57,659 nucleotides of DNA from Gemmatimonadota bacterium (GTDB taxonomy: Bacteria > Gemmatimonadota > Gemmatimonadetes > Gemmatimonadales > Gemmatimonadaceae). Positions 19,662 through 29,261 of this stretch are shown here, piece after piece. Position numbers and translations under genes: made by a program. The notes beneath the pieces are model-generated. The model worked only from the letters and a program-made list of their open reading frames with translations. It did not search any database and was not told the origin of the DNA. Each line of letters begins with the position of its first letter. Within the stretch, counting starts at the first letter, position 1. Where the stretch lies: contig BJHH01000008.1 in NCBI GenBank assembly GCA_014192065.1, positions 1 through 57,659 of the forward strand, given 5' to 3'.

Positions 19662-21062
19662 CTACGGCTTGCGGTCAGTGCAGGCCTTGAAGTTCGTGTT
19701 GTTCGCCTCGTCCACCGGGATGGGGAAGTTCACGTCATTCCCGTACGTGCCGCCACGGTAGTGGTTACCCGTCGGGAATACCGTCTGTTCGGCGCGTCCA
19801 TACTGGCGCATCATCCGCCGCCGGTCGCTGAGGCGCTGGCCACGGCTGAATGTCCAGAACGCCTTCTCCCGGAACAGCTGATCGACTGCATCCGCCGTCG
19901 TCGCCGCCTGCTTGAGTGGCGGAAGTCCGGCTGCTGTCGCCTGTACTTCGCCAAGCTTTGGCGGGGCCGCCCGGAGCGTATTCAGAATCGCCAATGAGCC
20001 GGCGGCATCACCGGCCTTGGCCTTGGCTTCCGCCTCGACCATTCGGGCGTCAATACCATTCACGATCGGTACGTTCGTGGTGCGAGCCCACAGCGTGGTA
20101 CGGCGCGTGAAGGTCAGACCATCCTGCGACTTGGTCGTGTCCTTGCCGTTGGCCGACACCGTATACGACACCGGCAAGCGTGGGTCATTCGCCGAGAAAA
20201 ACGGCAGCGCGCCGGTCACGAGTAGGTTGCGGCCGTTGCCCTCGAGCGAATCGCCGACCGTATAGCGCGTCGAGCTGTTTGGCTGGTCCCAGAGAATGTT
20301 GTTGCCAGACGTCGTCGAAAACGTTACGTCGTAGGTGAACGACGTGGGAATGGCCGCGACCAGTGCGGCGGCAGCAGCGTGCTGATTGAGTCCGAGCAGG
20401 GCTCTCGCCTTACCCACCGCCGCCGCGTTCCTGATGGCCACCGTGGCCGCATCGGTCGCGGTCGCCTGGGCCATTGCCGAGTCGTACGACGCGATGGCCA
20501 TCGCGAACACCTGATCGTTCGTCATCGGCATTCCGCCAACCGGGCTAGCGGCCGTGCCGTCGGAAACGACCAGTCCGTTGCAGAAGTCCTGCGCCATTTG
20601 CATTTCAACGAACGCCCGTGCGAAGTACATCTCGCCAATGTTCGACGCCGGGGTCGGCGCAAACTTGCTGAGTAGTCCAATCGCCTGATTGGCGGCCGTA
20701 CGCACCTGGTTCAGGTTGCGGTAGAAACCGGTCACCGTGCCGTTGCTGAGCGCGATGCGGCGTTGGTCTGCCTCATCGTTTTGGATGAAGGTGGAACTGG
20801 TGCTCCATTCATCGGTGAGCAAGCCGCCGAACAGCCAATCGCCATCGCTGCCAGCCGTTGCTGTCCGGAGCCGTGCGAGCGCGCCGATACGCACCGCGTT
20901 CGCACCGTCGGGGGACTGGACAAGCGACGGATCGATGAGATCCGGATCCGGTGCCGTGAGCAGGGCGCTCTTGGCATCGGCGCACGCCGTGGCCACGACC
21001 AGCGCCGCCGCCGTCACGGCGGTGGCGAGGGCGCGCCCAGCAAACTTCGAATGCTGGCTCAT
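19662..21062 (-). CDS. SusD/RagB-family outer-membrane lipoprotein
   Basis: Surface lipoprotein that forms a lid over a SusC-type TonB-dependent channel and binds the nutrient. I place the start at 21062 (MSQHSKFAG), which has AAGGAG 10 nt upstream; an ATG at 21089 lies before that site. This gives 466 aa. The N-terminus is a lipoprotein signal with lipobox VATAC. Helical TPR-like segments (YFARAFVEMQMAQDFCNGL, AVGKARALLGLNQHAAAAALV, MVEAEAKAKAGDAAGSLAILNTLRA) and a C-terminal LFREKAFWTFSRGQRLSDRRRMMRQYGR region are typical. Two cysteines follow the lipobox, one in DFCNG and one six residues from the C-terminus. It follows susC by 30 nt. No glycosidase or peptidase adjoins, so the ligand is unknown. 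Confidence 0.9.
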   Translation of the reverse strand: MSQHSKFAGRALATAVTAAALVVATACADAKSALLTAPDPDLIDPSLVQSPDGANAVRIGALARLRTATAGSDGDWLFGGLLTDEWSTSSTFIQNDEADQRRIALSNGTVTGFYRNLNQVRTAANQAIGLLSKFAPTPASNIGEMYFARAFVEMQMAQDFCNGLVVSDGTAASPVGGMPMTNDQVFAMAIASYDSAMAQATATDAATVAIRNAAAVGKARALLGLNQHAAAAALVAAIPTSFTYDVTFSTTSGNNILWDQPNSSTRYTVGDSLEGNGRNLLVTGALPFFSANDPRLPVSYTVSANGKDTTKSQDGLTFTRRTTLWARTTNVPIVNGIDARMVEAEAKAKAGDAAGSLAILNTLRAAPPKLGEVQATAAGLPPLKQAATTADAVDQLFREKAFWTFSRGQRLSDRRRMMRQYGRAEQTVFPTGNHYRGGTYGNDVNFPIPVDEANNTNFKACTDRKP

Positions 21063-21092
21063 CTGGTGAGTTCTCCTTAGGAATCGCATAGG

Positions 21093-24000
21093 TTACCAGT
21101 TGATCGAGAGACGGGCCGTGAAGTACGACGGCGCGCCGATCGTCTGAAAGTCGTTCGGCGCATTCGCCGTCGAACTGGTGATCGTGAAGTCGTTCTCGGG
21201 ATCCACGCCCTTATACAGGGTGTGCTTCCAAACGTTGCGGCCCGCGAGGCTGAACCGCGCCGACCGGCCGTTGAGGCGCTGCGCCCACGACGTCGGCAAT
21301 TCGTAGCTGACCGACACTTCGCGCAGCTTCACAAAATCGCCGGACTGGAAGAACCCATGGAGGGTCTTGGTCGGGTCATAGAGCGTGCCGACCACCATGG
21401 CCTGGTCTTCGAGGTCGGACTTGGGATTCATGAAACCGTTGCAGTTCTGCCGGCTCACACAGCGGATCCGCTCCGTGTTGTTGTAGTAGGCATTGCCCCC
21501 ACGATAGTCGATCAGCATCTGAAATCGGAGACGCTTGCGAAGCAGGTCGAAGCCAGGCGTCACGGCCAAGAACTGACGCGGCGAGGAATAACCGATGAAC
21601 ACCGCCGACGTGTCCTTTGCTCCAACCGCCGAACACAAGTGACCCGCCGCCCCGACGTCCTGAGCACGGCAAATGCGCCCGACCGTCAACTCGTTCGCGG
21701 TCAGGATGCCGTCCTTGTTCTCATCCTTCCAGGCAGTAATCGGTGGCGCCCAGAGCCCGAACAGTGGGTAGCCTTCGACCGCTCTCGTCGACGTACCGAT
21801 TTGTGGCGGGGTCCCACCCAGCGACTTCAGGACGTTCGCGTTCTTCGAGCCGTTGAACGTGATGTCCATCGCGAAGTTCGGCTTGTCGACGATCTGGCCG
21901 TTCACCAGGAACTCGATGCCGGTGTTCTGGACTTCGCCGAGGTTTTTTCGAACGTTGGATGCCGAACCAAGCGACGGCGGCACAATGGCGCTGATCAGCG
22001 CGTCCCGGGTCTGCTTGCGATAGTACGTGACATCGAGACTCCACCGGTTGTCGAACAGCTTCATCTCGAAGCCACCTTCGTACTCACTCGACTGCTCCGG
22101 CTTGAGGTCTGGATTGCCGATAGCGCTGAAAATTTCGCCGGATACGTCGGCGTTGCGAACGTTCGATGTCACGGTGGCGTAGTTGCGGAGCGCGTCGTTC
22201 GGACCAGGCTGGACACCTGACGTACCGAATGCCGCACGCAGGCGGGTCGAGTTGATGAACTTCGGCACCTGGTACCAGGGCTCATCCGAGATCACCCACG
22301 AGGCGCTGAGCTTGGGATAGAGCACACTCTGGAAGTTCGTGCCGAACGCACTGTTCTGGTCGGAGCGGAGTGCGCCCGTGAGGAACAGGCGGTCGTTGAG
22401 CGCCACCGCTTCTTCGATGAAGAGACCAAGCGTCTTGCGGAGTGTCGTGTTGGTCGACGCCGAACGGGTGATGGCGCCGTCCGGGACCTGCGATCCGGGT
22501 GGAAGCTCTGAGCCGTTCGCGGCCGTACCATCGTCCTGATAGTTCGTATACTGGACGCCGAGCGTAGTCTTGGACACAACCCACGACAGCGCGCGCCAGG
22601 TGGCGGTGGTGCCGAGGTCGGCAGTGGTGGTCTTCGTGCTTGTACGGTTGTTATTGCTGAAGCCGTTACGGTTCGTCGCCGTAATCGGCGCGCCTTCGCC
22701 ACGGAACAGAAAACGTCCATCAATCGCGTCGGCCAAATCTGTGCCCAAGTTCACCCGGTTCTGGAGCCACGAGGTCGGGCGCCAGTTGAGGTTGATCGAC
22801 ATCAGCAGGCGGTTCAGCGTCTGGTCGGTGCGCTCCTGCCAGGTGTACCCGGGCGTCCAGGCGCGGTAGCCGTTGAGCGGGCCGCAGCCGGTGCAGTTGA
22901 CGTTTCCGTTGTTCTTGTACCCCTGTCCACCAAACACCTGCGACCCGAGGCCAACGGTCGCATTGGATTCCTGCGTGAAGCGCTGGTACAGGTTGATGTA
23001 GTTGGCCTGAAACTGCGCATCGAGCTTCGGGGTCAACGCCGTCTGGAGGTTCGTCCGGAACGAATACTTCGCCAGCATGTTCGGACGCTCGACCCACGGG
23101 TGGAACCCAATGCCTTCGGTGTTAATGCGCCGACGTTCGAACGCCGGCAGGCGCAGCGTACCGGTTTCCTTGTTCTGGTCGACCGAGACGAAGAACCGAA
23201 CGGCTTCGTTGCCGCCGGACGCCTGCATCGAATACTGCGAAATGTCGCCCTGACTGATCGGTGTCGCGTCGGCGTCATGGAACGGCGTGTAGATCCGAAC
23301 ACTGTCCATGATGCAAGATCCCTGCGACACGGCGACCAGCCCGAGGCAGTTCTGGTACGTCGTCTGCCCGGGCAGGTGGCCGGCGATGGTCCAGTTGTCG
23401 GGATAGGTGTTGCGATCCGTGAGGATGCCGCCTTCCGCGGTCCCGCTCCAACGCGTCGCGCCGGCACGTCCCTTCTTCGTCGTCACGACGATCACACCGT
23501 TCGCGGCGTCCGTGCCGTACAGCGTGGCCGCCGAGGGACCCTTCACGATTTCGATGCTCTCGATCTCGTCGGGGTTCAGGTCGTTCGTGCGGCTCGTCGC
23601 GTTGCCGCCCGTACCGGGGCCTGATCCCATGTCACTCGTCATGCGAACGCCGTCGATGATCCAGATTGGCTCATTGGACAGCGAGAGCGAGTTTGCGCCG
23701 CGGATCCGGATGCGGGCGCCTGTGCCGGTCTGCGTGCCGAGCTGCACCGATACGCCAGGGGTGCGCGCGTTCAGTACGTCCTGGACGTTGGCGATCGGCG
23801 CCTTCTCGGTGATGTCGGCCACCGTAAAGCTCGCCACCGCATTGCCGATCTCGACCCGTCGTGTTTCGCCCGTTGCCGTCGTCACGACCGGCGTGAGGCT
23901 CACCGCCACTGCGGAGAGCGTGAACTCCACGGCGATGCTCTGGCCCGCAGCAACGTCGACGACCTTCTTCTGCTCGGCGTAGCCGACACGAAGCACGCGA

Positions 24001-24233
24001 ACGGTCTGCGTACCGACCGGAACGCCGCGAAGCGTCGCGCGGCCATCAAAGCCGGTGAGGCCGCCGAGGTTTGTTCCGACAATAGCGACCTGCACCTGCG
24101 CGACGGCACTACCACCAGCTTCAACGACGTGAACCGCGACCGTGCCCTGCGCCTGCGCAGCAGCCGCGACGCCGGTCAAGAGGACCGCCGCCAGGCTGCG
24201 AGCCCGGCGCGTCCAAGACCGAATTGTCCGCAT
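21093..24233 (-). CDS. SusC/RagA-family TonB-linked outer-membrane transporter
   Basis: A 22-stranded outer-membrane barrel that imports oligomers with energy from TonB. The ATG at 24233 has GGAGG 9 nt upstream and begins a Sec signal ending at AAAAQAQG; an in-frame ATG at 24275 falls in the promoter. The 1046-aa product has a carboxypeptidase-regulatory-like beta domain (about residues 30-110), then a plug with PGVSVQLG, RIRGANSLS, PIWIIDGVRM and IEIVKGPSAATLYGTDAANGV, and a barrel ending in an aromatic residue (LSINW). No STN domain is present, so no direct anti-sigma signalling is expected. Four close Cys pairs are unusual. The partner susD follows. Confidence 0.94.
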   Translation of the reverse strand: MRTIRSWTRRARSLAAVLLTGVAAAAQAQGTVAVHVVEAGGSAVAQVQVAIVGTNLGGLTGFDGRATLRGVPVGTQTVRVLRVGYAEQKKVVDVAAGQSIAVEFTLSAVAVSLTPVVTTATGETRRVEIGNAVASFTVADITEKAPIANVQDVLNARTPGVSVQLGTQTGTGARIRIRGANSLSLSNEPIWIIDGVRMTSDMGSGPGTGGNATSRTNDLNPDEIESIEIVKGPSAATLYGTDAANGVIVVTTKKGRAGATRWSGTAEGGILTDRNTYPDNWTIAGHLPGQTTYQNCLGLVAVSQGSCIMDSVRIYTPFHDADATPISQGDISQYSMQASGGNEAVRFFVSVDQNKETGTLRLPAFERRRINTEGIGFHPWVERPNMLAKYSFRTNLQTALTPKLDAQFQANYINLYQRFTQESNATVGLGSQVFGGQGYKNNGNVNCTGCGPLNGYRAWTPGYTWQERTDQTLNRLLMSINLNWRPTSWLQNRVNLGTDLADAIDGRFLFRGEGAPITATNRNGFSNNNRTSTKTTTADLGTTATWRALSWVVSKTTLGVQYTNYQDDGTAANGSELPPGSQVPDGAITRSASTNTTLRKTLGLFIEEAVALNDRLFLTGALRSDQNSAFGTNFQSVLYPKLSASWVISDEPWYQVPKFINSTRLRAAFGTSGVQPGPNDALRNYATVTSNVRNADVSGEIFSAIGNPDLKPEQSSEYEGGFEMKLFDNRWSLDVTYYRKQTRDALISAIVPPSLGSASNVRKNLGEVQNTGIEFLVNGQIVDKPNFAMDITFNGSKNANVLKSLGGTPPQIGTSTRAVEGYPLFGLWAPPITAWKDENKDGILTANELTVGRICRAQDVGAAGHLCSAVGAKDTSAVFIGYSSPRQFLAVTPGFDLLRKRLRFQMLIDYRGGNAYYNNTERIRCVSRQNCNGFMNPKSDLEDQAMVVGTLYDPTKTLHGFFQSGDFVKLREVSVSYELPTSWAQRLNGRSARFSLAGRNVWKHTLYKGVDPENDFTITSSTANAPNDFQTIGAPSYFTARLSINW

Positions 24234-24274
24234 ACGAAACACCCTCCTGCAAGGTTGATGAGCGAGCATGAACA

Positions 24275-24304
24275 ACTATAAAGCGAGGGAGCGATCGATG
24301 TAAA
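24275..24304 (-). promoter_or_regulatory. Promoter of susC-susD
   Basis: On the minus strand TTTACA (24304-24299), an 18-bp spacer and TATAGT (24280-24275) lie about 42 nt before the susC ATG. This resembles a normal sigma70 promoter rather than the Bacteroidetes TTTG/TAnnTTTG type, which argues against Bacteroidetes as the source. Confidence 0.6.
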
Positions 24305-24351
24305 GTACGCGCAACGCCCCTATCTCCTTATCCCTCTAAGGTTAAACGCTG

Positions 24352-24409
24352 TCACGGCATCCGGCGTTGATTCCGCCGGATGCCGTGATAGCCCACCTGA
24401 TTGATGGGC
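24352..24409 (-). terminator. Tandem hairpins after ald
   Basis: Downstream of the ald stop the minus strand first forms GCCCA/TGGGC (24409-24391) and then a perfect 14-bp stem (arms 24375-24388 and 24352-24365, 9-nt loop). Only a short T cluster follows (GCGTTT), so termination may be partly Rho-independent. The structure separates ald from the susC promoter. Confidence 0.6.
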
Positions 24410-24413
24410 TCGG

Positions 24414-25526
24414 CTAGAGAAACTTGGCCGGGTCGTGGAGCGTGAAACCGAACGCCTCGGCAACTCCTGCGTACGTCACTTTCCCGGCCACGACGTTCAG
24501 GCCCTTGAGCAGTGCTGCATCGTCGGCCAGCGCCGCCTTCCACCCCTTGTTCGCCAGCTTGAGCGCGTACGGAAACGTCGCGTTCGTGAGCGCGAGGGTC
24601 GAGGTGCGCGGCACTCCACCAGGCATGTTCGCCACGCCGTAGTGAATCACGCCGTCCACCGTGTACACGGGATCCTCGTGCGTGGTCGCTTTAATCGTCT
24701 CGACGCAGCCACCCTGGTCGATCGCGACGTCAACGATCACCGACCCCTCTTTCATGAGCTTGAGGTCTTCGCGGCGGATCAGCTTCGGCGCCTTGGCGCC
24801 AGGGATCAACACGCCGCCAATGACGAGGTCGGCGGTCAAGATCTGCTCGAGGATGTTGTGCCGATTTGAGTAGATACAGGTCACGTTGGCTGGCATGACA
24901 TCGTTCAGGTAGCGCAGGCGCGGAAGCGAGAGGTCGAGGATCGTGACTTTGGCTCCCATACCCGCCGCCATCTTGGCGGCATTGATGCCGACGATACCGC
25001 CTCCGAGCACCACCACCTTGGCCGGCGCCACACCGGGCACGCCACCGAGCAATACGCCATACCCGCCGTAGAGTTTTTCCAGATATTTCGCGCCTTCCTG
25101 CACCGCCATCCGGCCCGCGACCTCGGACATCGGAATCAGCAACGGCAGATCACCGTTCGGTGACTCGACCGTCTCATAGGCGATGCACACGGCGCCCGAG
25201 TCCATATGCGCCTTGGTCAGCGCTTCGTCGGCGGCAAAGTGGAAGTAGGTGAAGATCGTCTGCCCCTTCTTCATCTCCTTCCACTCGCGCGCGATCGGCT
25301 CCTTCACCTTGATGATCATCTCCGCACCAGCCCACACCTCGGCGGCAGTGCCGCCAATCGTGGCGCCCACGGAGGTGTACTGCGCATCGCTGAAGCCGCT
25401 GCCGAGTCCCGCGCCCTTCTCGACCATCACCGAATGGCCGGCGGCGACGAGTGCTTCGGCGCCCGCAGGAACAAGCGAGACACGGTATTCGTTGGTCTTA
25501 ATTTCCTTCGGGATGCCGATATGCAT
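24414..25526 (-). CDS. ald: Alanine dehydrogenase
   Basis: NAD-dependent oxidative deamination of L-alanine to pyruvate and ammonia, cytoplasmic hexamer. The 370-aa length is exact for the family. Motifs: MHIGIPKEIKTNEYRVSL at the N-terminus, VMVEKGAGLGSGFSD, the catalytic region ADEALTKAHMDSGAVCIAYETV, NAD-binding VVLGGGIVGINAAKMAAGMGA, and VIDVAIDQGGCVET with YGVANMPGGVPRTST. The upstream gap of 46 nt after the M16 peptidase has no good Shine-Dalgarno. It is the last gene before tandem hairpins. Confidence 0.96.
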   Translation of the reverse strand: MHIGIPKEIKTNEYRVSLVPAGAEALVAAGHSVMVEKGAGLGSGFSDAQYTSVGATIGGTAAEVWAGAEMIIKVKEPIAREWKEMKKGQTIFTYFHFAADEALTKAHMDSGAVCIAYETVESPNGDLPLLIPMSEVAGRMAVQEGAKYLEKLYGGYGVLLGGVPGVAPAKVVVLGGGIVGINAAKMAAGMGAKVTILDLSLPRLRYLNDVMPANVTCIYSNRHNILEQILTADLVIGGVLIPGAKAPKLIRREDLKLMKEGSVIVDVAIDQGGCVETIKATTHEDPVYTVDGVIHYGVANMPGGVPRTSTLALTNATFPYALKLANKGWKAALADDAALLKGLNVVAGKVTYAGVAEAFGFTLHDPAKFL

Positions 25527-25572
25527 GGGAGAAAAATGAATGGAGGAAGTTGGAAATCAGGAACGAGGAACT

Positions 25573-26862
25573 TTATGCAGGTCCGAGGTGAACCACCGTC
25601 TGACGGTCCGGCTGAAAAAACGCTGCACACACGTCACGCGCGCCGTCGAGGGTGACGGCGTCAACCTGCGCGAGCAGGGCATCGAGCGGAAGCCACGGCT
25701 CGCCGAACAGATCGCCCGCCGCCGCCCGGTACATCCGACTGCTGACGCTTTCCATCGAAAGGGTAATCTGCCCCTTGAGCTGCTGCTTGCCCATCGCCAG
25801 TTCGTCAGCGGAGATGCCGGTGGCAGCGATACGCGCGAGTTCGCTCCGTATCGCATTGACGGCCTGTTCGGCCGACTCCGGCGCCGTGCCCGCATACACA
25901 CCATGCATACCCGTATCGCGATGGAATGACTGGAACGCATACACGGAGTATGCCAGTCCGAGTTCCTCTCTTACCCGTTGGAACAACCGCGAGCTCATGC
26001 CGCCGCCAAGCAACGTGTCGACGAGAATCAGCGCTTCCCGGCGTGGGTCGGAATGCGCGAGCGTCGGCGAACCGAACACGATGTGCGCCTGCGCCGAATC
26101 CCGCGCGACATGTCGCTGGACCGGCGCGAACTGGACTGGCGGGGCCGGTGCGCCGGCCGGAATCGGTCGCTGCGGCAGGTCGGCCCACCCGGCCGTCGCG
26201 AGCGCGTCCACAAGGCGCTGGTGCTCGATATTGCCTGCTGCCGCGACCACGACGTGCGACGGATGAAATGCGCGTGCGTGCAAGGCGCGAACCGACGAGA
26301 TGCCGAGCGCGGCCACCGTGCTCCGCGTGCCGAGGATCGAGTAGCCGTACGGGTGGTCGCCCCAGAGCGCGCTGTTGTGCAGGTCAAATACGATGTCGTC
26401 TGGGGTGTCCTCGACCATCGAGATCTCCTCGAGCACGACCTTGCGTTCGAGTTGGAGATCGGCGTCGCGGAGGAGCGGACGAAACATGACGTCAGCAATC
26501 ACGTCCACGGCCTCCGCCAGATGTTCGTCGAGCACGCGCGCTTGAAAGCAGATCTGCTCGCGCGCGGTGTATGCGTCCAGCGAGCCGCCGAGCGATTCGA
26601 GCGACAGGGCGATTTCCTTCGCCGTCCGCCGTTCGGTGCCCTTGAAACAGAGGTGCTCGAGCATGTGCGACACCCCCATCTCGGCGGCCGCCTCGTGCAG
26701 CGACGCCGAACGCACCCAGGCACCGAGCGACACCGAGCGTACACCCGGAACCTGCTCCGAAACGACCGTCAGGCCATTTGGGAGAACGCTCCGTTCAACG
26801 CCCGCGTCGTGGTCCGAGCGCATCGCCATCTGATTCAGAGGCGACCCGGAAGCCACGGTCAC
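25573..26862 (-). CDS. M16-family zinc peptidase (pitrilysin/MPP-like)
   Basis: The single-domain 429-aa zinc peptidase has the inverted zinc motif HMLEH (His66, Glu69, His70) in MGVSHMLEHLCFKGT, followed by the distal Glu region VVLEEISMVEDTPDD. The C-terminal half carries the glycine-rich LLGGGMSSRLFQRVREELGLAYSVYAF segment that binds substrate. The GTG start overlaps the pnp stop (GTGA, 26862-26859); ATGs at 26829 and 26823 are alternatives. A pnp-M16 order is common in bacteria. No signal peptide is seen, so it is probably cytoplasmic. The substrate is unknown. Confidence 0.92.
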   Translation of the reverse strand: MTVASGSPLNQMAMRSDHDAGVERSVLPNGLTVVSEQVPGVRSVSLGAWVRSASLHEAAAEMGVSHMLEHLCFKGTERRTAKEIALSLESLGGSLDAYTAREQICFQARVLDEHLAEAVDVIADVMFRPLLRDADLQLERKVVLEEISMVEDTPDDIVFDLHNSALWGDHPYGYSILGTRSTVAALGISSVRALHARAFHPSHVVVAAAGNIEHQRLVDALATAGWADLPQRPIPAGAPAPPVQFAPVQRHVARDSAQAHIVFGSPTLAHSDPRREALILVDTLLGGGMSSRLFQRVREELGLAYSVYAFQSFHRDTGMHGVYAGTAPESAEQAVNAIRSELARIAATGISADELAMGKQQLKGQITLSMESVSSRMYRAAAGDLFGEPWLPLDALLAQVDAVTLDGARDVCAAFFQPDRQTVVHLGPA

Positions 26863-29123
26863 TCGCGCCGCCGTCCTCCGGCACCGCCACGCCCACCGCG
26901 GCCGCCCCGTCCACCTTCGCGGCCGCCTTCGCTGCCATCGGCGCCCTCTACAGGGGCTTCGACAGCCGCAGCCGGGGTATCCCCGCCCTCAGCGTAGGTC
27001 GCGTCCGCAGGAGCCGGAGCAGATCCGCCAGCCGGACCGTCGGGCTTCGGAATCAGCGCCTTCATCGAGAGGCGAAGCTTCCCGCGCTCATCGCGCTCAA
27101 TGAGCTTGACCCGAACGCGGTCACCCTTCTTGACGACGTCTTCGGTCTTCTCGGTGCGCCCGTGGCGCAGTTCCGAGATGTGTACGAGGCCATCGGTGCC
27201 GGGCATAATCTCGACGAAGGCGCCAAAGGCGGTCGTGCTGCGCACTGGACCTTCGTAGATCTCGCCAACGACGGGCTCGGCCGTGATCGCCTGCACCATC
27301 TGACGCGCGCGCTGCATCGCTTCGCCACCGACCGCTGCGATCGTGACCAAGCCCGAGTCGTCGACGCTGAGTTCCGCGCCCGTCTCGTCCTGAATACCGC
27401 GGATGGTCTTGCCCTTGGGACCGATGAGATCGCCAATCTTCTCAGGGCTGATCTGCACCGTCACGATGCGCGGCGCGAACGGCGAGAGTTCCGCCTTCGG
27501 GCCCGCCATCGCCTTGTTCATTTCGCCGAGGATATGGAGCCGGCCTTCCTTGGCCTGCGCGAGCGCTTCCGTCATGAGGGAGAGCGCAAGCCCCTGAACC
27601 TTGATGTCCATCTGAATGGACGTGATCCCTTCGGCCGTACCGGCGACCTTGAAGTCCATGTCGCCGAGGTGGTCTTCGGTGCCGAGAATGTCGGTGAGGA
27701 TCGCGTACTTGTTGCCTTCCTTGATCAGGCCCATCGCCACACCCGCAACGGCCGCCTGGATCGGCACACCGGCGTCATACAGGGCGAGCGATGCGCCGCA
27801 GACCGAGGCCATCGAGCTCGACCCGTTGGACTCGAGAATCTCGGAGACGATGCGGAGCGTGTATGGGAACTCCTCGAACGGCGGCAGCACCGCCTGCACC
27901 GCGCGCTCGGCGAGGTTGCCGTGCCCGATTTCGCGACGGCTGGTGCCGCGTACCGGACGCACTTCACCGGTCGAGAACGGCGGGAAGTTGTAGTGCAGCA
28001 TGAAGCTCTTCGTGCTCTCCTTCGGCTCGTCGATCGAGTCGAGGCGCTGGACGTCATTCGCCGTGCCGAGCGTCGCGGCGACAAGCGCCTGGGTCTGGCC
28101 ACGCGTGAAGAGCGCCGATCCGTGCGCACGCGGCAGGAGCCCCGTGTCAATTGAAATGGCGCGGACCTGCGTCGGCTTGCGGCCATCCACGCGGAGGCCC
28201 GAGTCGAGCACCTGCGAGCGAAGCGCCACGTACTCGAGATCGCCGAGGACGGACCCGATGAAGCTGTGCTCTTCGGGCGGCAGCTCGGCCTTGAGCTGTT
28301 CCTTGACCTCGTCCTTGACGCGCTCCACGGCCTGCACGCGCGTCGCCTTATCGGCCTGGTTGATGGCTTTGGCGATCTTCGCTTCGGCTTCGGCGCGAAC
28401 GCGCTCCACGACCTTTGCCGGTGGATCGAGCTTCGTCCATGCCATTTTCGGCTGCGAAGACTTCTCAAGCAACTCGTTTTGCATCGCCACGAGTTCGCGA
28501 ATGCCCCGCTGTGCAATGCCGAGCGCCTCGACGACGTCCGCTTCGGAAATCTCGAGCGCGCCGCCTTCGACCATCATGATCGAATCGTTGGAGCCGGCAA
28601 CCACGAGGTCCATGTCGGAGAACTCGAGCTGCTGGAAGGTCGGGTTCAACACCCACTTGTCCTGCACGCGGCCAACGCGGACAGCGGCAATCGGGCCGGC
28701 CCACGGAATCTTCGACGCGGCGAGCGCGTAGCTGGTGGCGACAAGACCGAGTACGTCCGCGTCATTTTCCTGGTCAGCGCTCACGACATATACGAAAACC
28801 TGCACTTCGTTCTGGAAGCCTTCCGGGAAGAGCGGACGGATGGAGCGATCGATGATCCGGCAGGAGAGGATTTCCTCATCGCGCGGACGTCCTTCGCGCT
28901 TGATGAAACCGCCCGGGATCTTGCCCGCAGCGTAGGTCTTTTCCTTGTACTCGACGGTGAGCGGGAAAAACGGGAGCGTGCTGCGTTTGTCGCTCACCGT
29001 GACGCTGGCGATCACCATGGTGTCGCCGTAGCGGACGACACAGGAACCGGCGGCCTGCTTGGCCATACGCCCGGTCTCAATGATCAGTGGGCGGCCCGCG
29101 AAAGTCTTTTCAATACGTTGCAT
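26859..29123 (-). CDS. pnp: Polyribonucleotide nucleotidyltransferase (PNPase)
   Basis: Phosphorolytic 3'-5' exoribonuclease of RNA turnover. I start at 29123 (MQRIEKTFAGRPL), giving 754 aa; the ORF is open to 29246 without family support. Order: first RNase PH domain, alpha-helical linker, second RNase PH domain with FMLHYNFPPFSTGEVRP and LGTEDHLGDMDFKVAGT, KH domain with IGPKGKTIRGIQDETGAEL, S1 domain with VGEIYEGPVRSTTAFGAFVEI. The C-terminal tail is acidic and then RGG-rich (repeated GGR), probably an extra RNA-binding tail. It follows rpsO by 196 nt containing a terminator and a second hairpin, and couples to the M16 gene. Confidence 0.97.
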   Translation of the reverse strand: MQRIEKTFAGRPLIIETGRMAKQAAGSCVVRYGDTMVIASVTVSDKRSTLPFFPLTVEYKEKTYAAGKIPGGFIKREGRPRDEEILSCRIIDRSIRPLFPEGFQNEVQVFVYVVSADQENDADVLGLVATSYALAASKIPWAGPIAAVRVGRVQDKWVLNPTFQQLEFSDMDLVVAGSNDSIMMVEGGALEISEADVVEALGIAQRGIRELVAMQNELLEKSSQPKMAWTKLDPPAKVVERVRAEAEAKIAKAINQADKATRVQAVERVKDEVKEQLKAELPPEEHSFIGSVLGDLEYVALRSQVLDSGLRVDGRKPTQVRAISIDTGLLPRAHGSALFTRGQTQALVAATLGTANDVQRLDSIDEPKESTKSFMLHYNFPPFSTGEVRPVRGTSRREIGHGNLAERAVQAVLPPFEEFPYTLRIVSEILESNGSSSMASVCGASLALYDAGVPIQAAVAGVAMGLIKEGNKYAILTDILGTEDHLGDMDFKVAGTAEGITSIQMDIKVQGLALSLMTEALAQAKEGRLHILGEMNKAMAGPKAELSPFAPRIVTVQISPEKIGDLIGPKGKTIRGIQDETGAELSVDDSGLVTIAAVGGEAMQRARQMVQAITAEPVVGEIYEGPVRSTTAFGAFVEIMPGTDGLVHISELRHGRTEKTEDVVKKGDRVRVKLIERDERGKLRLSMKALIPKPDGPAGGSAPAPADATYAEGGDTPAAAVEAPVEGADGSEGGREGGRGGRGGRGGAGGRRRE

Positions 29124-29220
29124 GATGGGCAAATAAGAAGTTGGAGAACGGCAGTGTGAATCAGGATTGCTCGGCCGGCAGCAGCGAGCGCGACACCTGG
29201 CGACGGGGATCACAGCATCC

Positions 29221-29237
29221 CGCGACGTCGTGTCGCG
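29221..29237 (-). other. Hairpin in the pnp leader
   Basis: CGCGAC/GTCGCG, 6 bp with a 5-nt loop, lies about 100 nt before the pnp ATG and after the rpsO terminator. In E. coli the rpsO-pnp leader is an RNase III-processed autoregulation site; whether this hairpin plays that role is inference from position only. Confidence 0.4.
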
Positions 29238-29261
29238 CACCATCACGTCCCGACCAATGCG

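Noticed and set aside
24352-24388. 14-bp inverted repeat that could be an insertion sequence end
   Set aside because: No transposase or second copy is seen, and its place after ald fits a transcript end.
26778-28154. 458-codon plus-strand open frame opposite pnp and the M16 gene
   Set aside because: It spans two real genes in antisense, with composition typical of mirrored codons.
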